Source of the DNA: Syntrophales bacterium
GTDB lineage: Bacteria; Desulfobacterota; Syntrophia; Syntrophales; UBA2210
DNA length: 64,000 bases
Direction: 5' to 3'
Assembly (NCBI GenBank): GCA_023228425.1
Contig: JALOBE010000013.1
Coordinates: forward strand, 1-64,000
A program made the position numbers and the translations under genes. The notes beneath the pieces are model-generated. The model did not search any database, was not told the DNA's origin, and saw only the letters and a program-made list of their open reading frames with translations. Below are positions 57,078 to 64,000 of the stretch, one piece after another (within the stretch, counting starts at the first letter, position 1; the number at the start of each line of letters is the position of its first letter).

Positions 57078-57122
57078 AAGGGGTTATGAGCCCTGCGAGC
57101 GGCTTGTGACCCCTTATTTTTT
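57078..57122 (+). terminator. Intrinsic terminator after the tRNA-Arg gene
   Basis: AAGGGGT (57078-57084) pairs with ACCCCTT (57109-57115), with additional inner pairing around GAGCC/GGCTT, followed by ATTTTTT. Confidence 0.75.
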
Positions 57123-57182
57123 ATGACCGTGATAGATTTGTACCGGGCACTCTTCGAACCGATTCGTATCCCGTGATTTTTC

Positions 57183-57221
57183 AAAACAAAAAAGAGGGGT
57201 TAGCGATTTTTCGCTAACCCC
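57183..57221 (-). terminator. Intrinsic terminator of the initiator tRNA gene
   Basis: GGGGTTAGCGA (57196-57206) and TCGCTAACCCC (57211-57221) form an 11-bp stem with a 4-base loop. Read leftward it is followed by TCTTTTTTTGTTTTG. Confidence 0.88.
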
Positions 57222-57231
57222 TTGATTTATT

Positions 57232-57308
<77 letters not shown>

Positions 57309-57401
57309 TCAATAGAGGCTGCCGTGCCGGTAACCTCGTGCGTGAAAGATGCACCTTAAATGAAGAGCCCGCTCTTGTCAAGATGTTTTCCGGATTTCCT
57401 C

Positions 57402-58184
57402 TTAAATGTCTACGATGGCCACGGGCCTGCACCATCCGGCACTGGCATCCTTGATTTTGACGGGAAAACAACAGAGGGTAAAACCGTGGGGTCTGCCGAT
57501 AGATGCCAGGTTGGCCATTTTTTCCATGTGGCAGTAGCCTGATTCAATGCCCGCGAAGTGGGCCTCCCAGATGACACCGGGATCGCCCGTTTCAAGGAAC
57601 TCTTCGGCCAGGAAGGGCAGGGGACGGTCCCAGCTCCAGGCATCGATACCCGTTACTTTCACACCCTGTTCCAGGAGAAACAGGGTGCTTTCCCGATCCA
57701 TACCCGCTCCTCTGGTAAGGTACTCGGAGGTGCCCCAGGCCTGGTCCGCACCGGTGTGAATCAACACGATGTCCAATGGCTTCAGTTCGTAGCGAATACG
57801 CTCCAGTTCACCTCTGACATCGTCAACAGTGATTCTCGCGCCGTCTTTTTTATGTCGGAAGTCGAGAAGGACACCGTCATTGAAACACCACTCGAGAGGT
57901 ATCTCGTCGATGGTTAAAGCCCGACTACCGCCGTCCATTGTCGGGTGATAATGGAAAGGCGCATCCATGTGGGTTCCGGAGTGCGTTGTCAGGGTGATGA
58001 ATTCCATGGCCCAACCCAGACCATCCGGGAGCTGATCCCGGGTAATTCCCGGAAAAAAATCCTGCATCTGGGCGGCGCCCATTTCATGGGTGACGTAACC
58101 GATATCAGGAATCATCATGAGTGGATCGCTTGGGAGTTTTGCCTCAATGCTGATGCCGAGATCGACAAATCGTTTGCTGCCCAT
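57402..58184 (-). CDS. Cyclase/kynurenine formamidase-family metal-dependent hydrolase
   Basis: About 260 residues from MGSKRFVDLGISIEAKL. The metal-binding signature is TTHSGTHMDAPFHYHP near residue 70, and further conserved segments are DIVLIHTGADQAWGT and GIDAWSWDRPLP. Family members hydrolyse formamides, cyclic amides or similar. The substrate here is unknown. The frame extends to a GTG at 58259, but the inner ATG matches family N-termini better. It has no clear operon partner. Confidence 0.78.
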   Translation of the reverse strand: MGSKRFVDLGISIEAKLPSDPLMMIPDIGYVTHEMGAAQMQDFFPGITRDQLPDGLGWAMEFITLTTHSGTHMDAPFHYHPTMDGGSRALTIDEIPLEWCFNDGVLLDFRHKKDGARITVDDVRGELERIRYELKPLDIVLIHTGADQAWGTSEYLTRGAGMDRESTLFLLEQGVKVTGIDAWSWDRPLPFLAEEFLETGDPGVIWEAHFAGIESGYCHMEKMANLASIGRPHGFTLCCFPVKIKDASAGWCRPVAIVDI

Positions 58185-58476
58185 AGAACGTGCCGTCCTT
58201 TCTCCATAGAAGAATTTTTCGACAGCATATCCTTCTTTGAGAACCCGCGCAATAGTCACGATTGCCGCACGGTCTCCTGCTCCCGCCGTGAATGGCTGAA
58301 ATCACCCGTCTTTCAGCACTTTTTAGCGAAAAAATGATGCGGCGCGGTTCTGAAAAGATAGGCTATTGCAGGATGCGGTAAGTTCTGGACGATCCCGGGA
58401 AAGCGGTCGTAAAGTCACATTGATCCGACACGTGGACCGGTGAACCAATCGTCTTGTGGCCCATGGCATGGCACGT

Positions 58477-59478
58477 TCAGTGCGGTCCGGGAAGAAGGAT
58501 TTCGAATATGTCCATGGGTCCCTGTATCCCCCTGGGAGTGGGCGATTCCCGTTTCCTTGCAGTGACGAGATTTCCGATGGCCCGGCGTGTTGCTTCACAG
58601 ACGAGGATCTCTCCGCTTTTAGCCGCCGACTCGAGTCGTGCAGCGATATTGACCGGTGAGCCGAAAACGGTGTATTCCTTTTTCCGGGTTGATCCGAAGA
58701 GCCCGGCCAAAACTTCTCCGCTGCTGATTCCTATGCCGATCCTGATGGGGAGCGAACCGTCGGTTTTCACCCGGCGGTCCTCAGCCATCCGTTCCATCAT
58801 TTTCCGGGCGCAGGTAACGGCTGTTGCGGCGGGATTTCCATCGCTCAAGAGCAGGCCGAAAACGGCCATGATACTGTCACCTATGTGTTTATCCAGCATA
58901 CCCCCGCTGTCACAGATAATATTGTCCAGAGGCGTGAAGTAGTCCACGTTCAGAAGCGTTGAAAGCTCATCCTGAGTCAGTTGTTCGGACATGCGTGAGA
59001 ACCCGCGGATATCGCAGAACAGAACAGTAGCCTCGCACCGTCGTATCTTCATCCATTCAAGCCCCTTCTGCATTTTCGCGTACACCTGCTCCGAAACGAA
59101 CTGCCGGAGTCTTTTTTTGACGGTGTATTCCCGTACCTTTACGCGAAGTTCACTGTTTGAGAAGGGCTTCATGAGAAAGCCGTCGATGCCCTCATTAAGG
59201 GCGTCTATGGCTGTTTCCATGGTGGCGTAGCCCGTCAGCATGATCCGGGTCATGTCGGGGTTCAGCCGCCCCGCCTCTATCAGGGTCTGAAGACCGTCTT
59301 TCCCGGGCATGCGCAGATCGGATATGATCACATCGATTGCCCTGGTATGGTCCCTGACAATATCAATGGCCCGTTCGCCGTTTTCCGCCAGGAATACGGC
59401 GTACCCTTCTTTTTCCAGGACCCGTTTAAGCGATCTTCTCACGCCTTCTTCATCGTCGGCAATCACCAGACCTGTCAT
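58477..59478 (-). CDS. Response regulator with class III adenylate/guanylate cyclase output
   Basis: 333 residues. The receiver domain (1 to about 120) has the phospho-acceptor Asp in VIISDLRMPGKDG. A short helical linker leads to a class III cyclase (about 145-325) with metal-binding Asp in VLFCDIRGFSRMSE and GDSIMAVFG. The transition-state Asn/Arg are in YTVFGSPVNIAARLES. It should make cAMP or cGMP when phosphorylated. Its start lies 29 nt inside the histidine kinase gene, so it is that kinase's partner. Confidence 0.9.
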   Translation of the reverse strand: MTGLVIADDEEGVRRSLKRVLEKEGYAVFLAENGERAIDIVRDHTRAIDVIISDLRMPGKDGLQTLIEAGRLNPDMTRIMLTGYATMETAIDALNEGIDGFLMKPFSNSELRVKVREYTVKKRLRQFVSEQVYAKMQKGLEWMKIRRCEATVLFCDIRGFSRMSEQLTQDELSTLLNVDYFTPLDNIICDSGGMLDKHIGDSIMAVFGLLLSDGNPAATAVTCARKMMERMAEDRRVKTDGSLPIRIGIGISSGEVLAGLFGSTRKKEYTVFGSPVNIAARLESAAKSGEILVCEATRRAIGNLVTARKRESPTPRGIQGPMDIFEILLPGPH

Positions 59479-61687
59479 GGCATTCTCCCCGCACCGGAAA
59501 CTCGATGTTCACAAGGGTTCCTGTTCCTCCGGCGCTTTCTATGTGAAAGGAACCCCCGTATCTCCTTATGATTTCATGGGTTATATACAGGCCAAGTCCC
59601 GTCCCTTCACCGGTGGGCTTCGTGGTGAAGAAGGGTTTGCATACTTCGCCGATTCTGCGGGGATCAATGCCGCACCCGTTGTCGCGGCATTCCACGCGCG
59701 CTATGGCCCGGGCGGCGTCGTATCGGGACCGCAATTCAACCAGACCGCCCCGCTCCGGCAGAGACTGAAATGCGTTTTTGAGTATGTTGATGAAGGCTTG
59801 GCCCAGGTGTGCGAAGTTGGCCTCAACCGGGGGGAGGGAAAGTTCGAGGTCCAGGCGGATGTCCATGTTTCTGTGTCCCTGGGAAGCCCGGAGAATCCGG
59901 AGGGAGTCTTCCAGGGCGGCGTTCAAATCCACCGGTTCCAAAGAGTCACTCGTCTGGCGGGAGAGGCTCAGGAGGCTTCTTATGATTGCCGTTGCCCGTT
60001 TCAGCTCCTTTACTGAAAAGGCCAGGTCGTCGAGGACATCCCTGCAGGATTCACCATGACATGGTGCCGATGCCAGTGTTTCCAGTGCCGATTCAAGAAG
60101 GCTCAGGGCGCCCGCAAGGGGATTGTTAAGTTCGTGGGCTGTTCCCGCCACGAGTTCACCGATGGCCGCCAGGCTTTCAGAGCGGACCAGCTGACGGCGG
60201 GTTCTCTCCTGTTCCTCGATCGTTCTGGAAAGATCAGCTGTTCGTTGTGCCACTTTCTGTTCAAGGAGCGCGTTTATTTTCTCGATCCCCTCGCAGGTCA
60301 GGGCATTCGTGACAGCCACGGCGGCCTGGTTGGAGACGGTCGAGAGAAGCTCCAGCTCTTCGGGGCCGTAGAGGTCCCCCGCTTTCTTTTCGCCCAGCAT
60401 CATGACTCCCGAGAGGGTTTCTCTGAACATGATGGGAACGATGAGTTCTATGCCGTAGTCCTCGAGGAACTTCCGAAGCGATGTCTGGTCCGCTCCCGTA
60501 CCGGTGCTGGAAGAGACAGCGTCGTAGGTGAGAGGCTTGTTCTTCAGACGAAACAGAAGCTTCAGAGGTTCAACCAGGGAATGGATCGCGGCGTCGGCGT
60601 CGGGTTCATCACCCCGGCACAGGGAGAGCTTCAGTGTACCGGGCACACTGTCGAAAACCAGGAGGGAAAGAAAGGTCGGATTGAGAGCCGATTCTACCGA
60701 GTCGGCAACATACCTGCCGATTTCTTCGACGCGAAGCAGTGACGTAAGGCCGGAGCTGACGTCTTTCAGCACAGCTCGATAGGAATAGCGGTTCCTGAAA
60801 AAATACTGTTCCACCAGTTTGCCTGTTGCTCGTTTCAAGGGGTCAAAAACAACAACCATGCACAGCGTAAGTGCCAGAGCGGGAGCGAGAATTTCGGCTC
60901 TTAATCCGGAATAGTCAAAAAGGGAGAGTGTTGCCAGGGATAGCGCCGCCAGACTTCCTCCGAAAAAAAGATAAAAAATGCCGGTTCCCGTGGCTTCCTT
61001 GAGATCCAGCAGATCGTGCTTCAGAAGGCCATAGGCGAGGATGATGGCGGGTATGAAGCTGAAGTGACCGGGGGGGTAGACAGGCACGCCACTTATGGGC
61101 AGGATGTTCAGGATGATGAGCAACGCCCCTCCGCTGAAACCGCAGATTATGTATTTCATGCGGTTTTTCTGATCGTTCCGTTCAGCCGTGACCGCGCCGC
61201 GCAGAAGCAGTACGAGACAGTATGTAACAACGCCGGTGACGACGGCGATGAAAGCGTAAAATACGGGTCCTGCCTGGGCGATGCGACCGAAGGTATACTC
61301 GTGATGTCCGCGGATGAAGTATTCCGATTGGGTGAAGGGAAGGATCAAGAATGACAGGGCAAGGGCGGCCTGTTCCAGCCGCGGCCGCGCGAGTCCGAGG
61401 AAACGGTGTGTGAATCGTATATACAGAGGGATGCCGAAGACTATCAGGATGTAGGCGAGGCGGTCAATGGTGATGGCCGACCCGTCATGGGTCACCGCGG
61501 TGACGAGTATCATGTCGGCGTTGATGAAGCCGCCGAGGAAGCTGACAGCCGCGAAGAGGCGGTTGACCGGAATGCGCTTGCCCGCTCCCCTGAGGGCCAC
61601 AAAGGACAGTGACACAAAAACGAAGCAACCGACGGCGGCGGGAATAAGCGCCTTAAGATGTGCCGTGCTTTCAGTAAGGTGAACCAT
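59450..61687 (-). CDS. Multi-spanning membrane sensor histidine kinase with GAF domain
   Basis: 745 residues. The N-terminal third has about eight to nine hydrophobic helices (residues 10-275), resembling 7TM-type kinase sensor regions. A GAF-like domain (about 315-465) contains ELIVPIMFRETLSGVMMLGEKK. HisKA follows with AAIGELVAGTAHELNNPLAGALS, then HATPase_c with FINILKNAFQSLPERGG, CRDNGCGIDPRRIGEVCKPFFTTKPTGEGTGLGLYITHEI. It phosphorylates the overlapping response regulator-cyclase gene product. The stimulus is unknown. Confidence 0.9.
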   Translation of the reverse strand: MVHLTESTAHLKALIPAAVGCFVFVSLSFVALRGAGKRIPVNRLFAAVSFLGGFINADMILVTAVTHDGSAITIDRLAYILIVFGIPLYIRFTHRFLGLARPRLEQAALALSFLILPFTQSEYFIRGHHEYTFGRIAQAGPVFYAFIAVVTGVVTYCLVLLLRGAVTAERNDQKNRMKYIICGFSGGALLIILNILPISGVPVYPPGHFSFIPAIILAYGLLKHDLLDLKEATGTGIFYLFFGGSLAALSLATLSLFDYSGLRAEILAPALALTLCMVVVFDPLKRATGKLVEQYFFRNRYSYRAVLKDVSSGLTSLLRVEEIGRYVADSVESALNPTFLSLLVFDSVPGTLKLSLCRGDEPDADAAIHSLVEPLKLLFRLKNKPLTYDAVSSSTGTGADQTSLRKFLEDYGIELIVPIMFRETLSGVMMLGEKKAGDLYGPEELELLSTVSNQAAVAVTNALTCEGIEKINALLEQKVAQRTADLSRTIEEQERTRRQLVRSESLAAIGELVAGTAHELNNPLAGALSLLESALETLASAPCHGESCRDVLDDLAFSVKELKRATAIIRSLLSLSRQTSDSLEPVDLNAALEDSLRILRASQGHRNMDIRLDLELSLPPVEANFAHLGQAFINILKNAFQSLPERGGLVELRSRYDAARAIARVECRDNGCGIDPRRIGEVCKPFFTTKPTGEGTGLGLYITHEIIRRYGGSFHIESAGGTGTLVNIEFPVRGECHDRSGDCRR

Positions 61688-61821
61688 ACATTCCCCTCCG
61701 GGTCACCCGTGACCCCTCTGTTTTTCTTCGGTCCCGAAGTCCGACGGAAGGAGAGGGGCAGATGAGGGAATGTGTCCCGGAGCGGATGTTTGTTTCGGTT
61801 TTTGAAGCGGATTACCGGCCG

Positions 61822-62376
61822 TTAAAACAGGAATACCGCAGCCGCCAGGACACAGGTGTAGCCGCCTGCCCGTGCTATAGCCGACTGGGTCGTTTCCATG
61901 GTCCTGACAATTTTTCCGCTGATTTTAAATATTTCCTCTTTTTCGTCCCAACCGGCGTCGATGTCGAAATCGATTCCCAGGGTTGAGGCAAGCATGGCCG
62001 CCGCCAGATCTTCGGCGTATTCTCCCGCCTGTTTCTGGGTTTGGCCGAAAGCGTGGTGTTCACTGATGTAGCCGTAAGTGTTCCGGTCCGTCGGAATCGC
62101 GCATCCGATGGAAGCCGCGACGAGACGACGGGCCTCGTCGCTGGAACAGCGGCTCATGACACAGTAGGTGATGCCTCCTGTCTTGAGTTCACTGAGTCCC
62201 TGCTTGGCGGGAATAACCTTGCATCCGGGGGGGAAAATGCTCGATACATACACCAGGTTGCATTTTTCGATACCGGCGCTTCTCAGGGCCAATTCAAAGG
62301 CGTGGAGTTCCTCCCTATGAAACCCCACACCCTTGGTAAAAAAGATTCTTTTGGGAACAAATGGACTGTTGTTCAA
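61822..62376 (-). CDS. Pyruvoyl-dependent arginine decarboxylase
   Basis: 184 residues, normal for PvlArg[27 protein letters not shown] is the conserved N-terminus. Self-cleavage occurs within [17 protein letters not shown], giving the pyruvoyl group from serine. [21 protein letters not shown] is the conserved C-terminal part. It converts arginine to agmatine, which the adjacent agmatinase would take to putrescine. The ATGA overlap with speB makes coordinated translation likely. Confidence 0.92.
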   Translation of the reverse strand: MNNSPFVPKRIFFTKGVGFHREELHAFELALRSAGIEKCNLVYVSSIFPPGCKVIPAKQGLSELKTGGITYCVMSRCSSDEARRLVAASIGCAIPTDRNTYGYISEHHAFGQTQKQAGEYAEDLAAAMLASTLGIDFDIDAGWDEKEEIFKISGKIVRTMETTQSAIARAGGYTCVLAAAVFLF

Positions 62377-63251
62377 TGCACCTCTCCTTTTCCTGATAGT
62401 CTGCTGGTCACAATATATCCCATGACACGGTACACCAGCTTCGCGGCCATGAAATCGGGGGCCGGAAGGCCCGGTATGGGACAGAGTTCGACAACATCGA
62501 ACCCCCGTATCCTTTTTGATGCTGATACAGTTCGAACCAGGCTCAGTACATCCGCCCAGGAGAGTCCGCCCGGTTCGGGCGTGCCTGTGGACGGCATGAT
62601 GGAAGGGTCGAAGGCGTCAAGGTCTATTGTGATGTATACATCGTCGGTCAGGCCGTCGCGGATCCGTTCGATCCAGCCCGGCTGGAGTGTCTCCTCGGCG
62701 GAAAGAGAGAGTATTCCGTGGTTGACCGCGATGAAATCAGCTTCTTCTCCGGCCAGGTTCCGTATGCCTGCCTGCACCAACGGGCATATCTCCAGTATCC
62801 TCCGCCCCACGCAGGCATGGCTGAAGGGAGTTTCCTGGTAGGTGTCCCGCAGGTCGGCGTGGGCGTCAAGCTGCAGGACCGACAGGTTCGAGTAGCGTTC
62901 TTTCACGGCCTGGACGGCGCCGAGGGTGATACTGTGCTCACCTCCCAGGACAACGGGGATCTTGTCCCGTGACAGGGTTGCCGCAACCTCTTCCCGTACT
63001 TTACGCACCATGTATTCGGGGCCCCGGGCGTCGATCTCGAGAAAGGGGCGTGTTATGATACCTGCTTTCCAGGTTTCCCGGCGCAATTCGTCGTCGTAGA
63101 GTTCCACTTGGGCGGACGCCTCAAGTATGGCGATGGGGCCGCGGCGGGAGCCTGCCTGGTAGGTGGACGTCAGGTCATACGGGACGGGGAGTACCTCGAA
63201 AAGCGCCCCTTCATGGTCAATGTTCTCTGCTTCGAGTCCCGCAAAGTTCAT
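62373..63251 (-). CDS. speB: Agmatinase (ureohydrolase)
   Basis: 292 residues. The binuclear Mn site is seen in [29 protein letters not shown] and [16 protein letters not shown]. The N-terminal loop [19 protein letters not shown] and [11 protein letters not shown] fit agmatinase rather than arginase. It releases urea and putrescine from agmatine. It lies between lpxH and the arginine decarboxylase, with four-base overlaps on both sides. Confidence 0.9.
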   Translation of the reverse strand: MNFAGLEAENIDHEGALFEVLPVPYDLTSTYQAGSRRGPIAILEASAQVELYDDELRRETWKAGIITRPFLEIDARGPEYMVRKVREEVAATLSRDKIPVVLGGEHSITLGAVQAVKERYSNLSVLQLDAHADLRDTYQETPFSHACVGRRILEICPLVQAGIRNLAGEEADFIAVNHGILSLSAEETLQPGWIERIRDGLTDDVYITIDLDAFDPSIMPSTGTPEPGGLSWADVLSLVRTVSASKRIRGFDVVELCPIPGLPAPDFMAAKLVYRVMGYIVTSRLSGKGEVH

Positions 63252-63973
63252 TGTGTGGCCGTCCTGAAAAACTCAAGGGAAAACCTGCCGTCCTCGAGCG
63301 AAATGTAGGAAAAGTGTTCCACCCAGTCACCCAAAAGAGCCAGGGTCCCCGTTCTCGTTCCCGCCCCGACCTGTTCGAGTATGGGTTGGTGGCTGTGTCC
63401 AAGGACGACGGCGTCGATTCCGGCACCGATCTTTTCCCGGGCGAAGGAACGCATCACCGAGACGATACGTTCAGGATGCTTCTGATACCTCCGGCTCGAA
63501 TGGGAACTGAGCCGGGCCATTTCCCACAGCAACCGGGAAGGAATTCGTTTCTGCACGGAATAGAACAGGCCACTCCTCAAAAAACGCCTGAGGAGAAGAT
63601 AGTACCGGTTCGAGCCGTCAACGGTGTCCCCGTGGCTCACATACACCTTCAGACCGTCAAAGTCAAAGAGTGCGTGGTTCTTGAAAACAGCAATGTCATG
63701 CCCATTGAAGGCCCTGTCAAGGAAAAAATCATGGTTTCCTTCGAGGAGAGACAGGGTGATTCCTCCCTGTCTCAATTTGATAAGGGCCTCAAACATTTCC
63801 TTGAAACCCGGGTAGAGGTTTCTGTCATCGCAAAACCAGAAGTCGAACAAATCTCCCGCGATGACTATGTGACTTGTTTCGTTCCGTATTTCGTCGAAAA
63901 AACGAAGCAGCTTCCGATAGCCCTCATCTCTGTCGCCCGTGAGATGGGCATCTGACAGAAAAACAGCTTTCAT
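63248..63973 (-). CDS. lpxH: UDP-2,3-diacylglucosamine hydrolase-like metallophosphoesterase
   Basis: 241 residues from MKAVFLSDAHLTGDRD. The five metallophosphoesterase blocks are visible: SDAHL, GDLFDFWF, GNHDFFLD, SHGDTVD and GHSHQP. GDLFDFWFCDDRNLYPGF and the helical RRFLRSGLFYSV region fit LpxH, which makes lipid X in lipid A synthesis at the inner membrane. Seven extra codons upstream (to 63994) are possible. It is the first gene of the polyamine operon in this window, coupled to speB by an ATGA overlap, and the operon may extend beyond the window edge. Confidence 0.85.
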   Translation of the reverse strand: MKAVFLSDAHLTGDRDEGYRKLLRFFDEIRNETSHIVIAGDLFDFWFCDDRNLYPGFKEMFEALIKLRQGGITLSLLEGNHDFFLDRAFNGHDIAVFKNHALFDFDGLKVYVSHGDTVDGSNRYYLLLRRFLRSGLFYSVQKRIPSRLLWEMARLSSHSSRRYQKHPERIVSVMRSFAREKIGAGIDAVVLGHSHQPILEQVGAGTRTGTLALLGDWVEHFSYISLEDGRFSLEFFRTATQ

Positions 63974-64000
63974 CCGTTTTCCACTGCCTCGCACAGACTT

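Overview
This window looks like a chromosomal segment of an anaerobic deltaproteobacterium (Desulfobacterota), possibly near the Syntrophales. That placement is inferred from gene content: a giant acyl-CoA dehydratase activase, citramalate-based isoleucine synthesis, a mitochondrial-like EF-G (spdEFG1 type), an orphan Na+-translocating decarboxylase beta subunit, an ADP-forming acyl-CoA synthetase alpha subunit, archaeal-type phosphoglycerate mutase and a pyruvoyl arginine decarboxylase. No prophage, insertion sequence, CRISPR array or rRNA was seen. Genes are dense, with many ATGA/GTGA start-stop overlaps.

Layout. 1-4.3 kb: 1430-residue dehydratase activase. 4.7-9.8 kb: branched-chain amino acid genes cimA, leuC, leuD and convergent leuB. 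cimA sits behind a complete attenuator with a leader peptide containing seven Ile codons. 9.8-22.7 kb: deoxyhypusine synthase-like protein, AI-2E family permease, hydrolase/YcgN pair, LysM protein, a rhomboid fused to a DnaJ C-terminal domain, GDT1, AmrS/methyltransferase/moaA, apgM, an AMP-ligase with damaged catalytic motifs, and folD. 22.9-28.4 kb: a tight five-gene cluster (glycosyltransferase, methyltransferase, alpha/alpha-toroid protein, hexapeptide acyltransferase, B12-type radical SAM) of unknown product. 28.3-29.6 kb: decarboxylase beta plus a 48-residue gamma-like subunit. 30.2-34.1 kb: TPP riboswitch and thiN-thiD-thiC plus a HAD-like protein. 34.1-35.5 kb: acyl-CoA synthetase alpha.

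35.9-42.3 kb is the most interesting block. A textbook sigma-54 promoter precedes an isolated F0 c-subunit gene and a Cache-domain membrane protein with no output domain. Divergently encoded are a small membrane protein, a Cache/PAS histidine kinase and an NtrC-type sigma-54 activator. I read this as one regulatory module built around an orphan proteolipid.

42.5-56.5 kb is mostly housekeeping: lytic transglycosylase, DjlA-like protein, P-loop ATPase, fusA, HD-GYP protein, YciO/Sua5, RNase G/E, proC, yggT, yggU, murJ and serS. serS is followed by two tRNA-Ser genes, tRNA-Arg and, on the other strand, initiator tRNA. 57.4-64 kb: a cyclase-family hydrolase, a membrane histidine kinase with a response regulator-nucleotide cyclase, and an lpxH-speB-pyruvoyl arginine decarboxylase operon.

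A dispersed intergenic repeat of about 150-180 bp, with inverted ends of the type GACGGCTTCGTAAAAAG, recurs between leuC and leuD, before the thi operon, after the NtrC gene and among the tRNAs. Truncated ends lie before the HD-GYP gene and serS.
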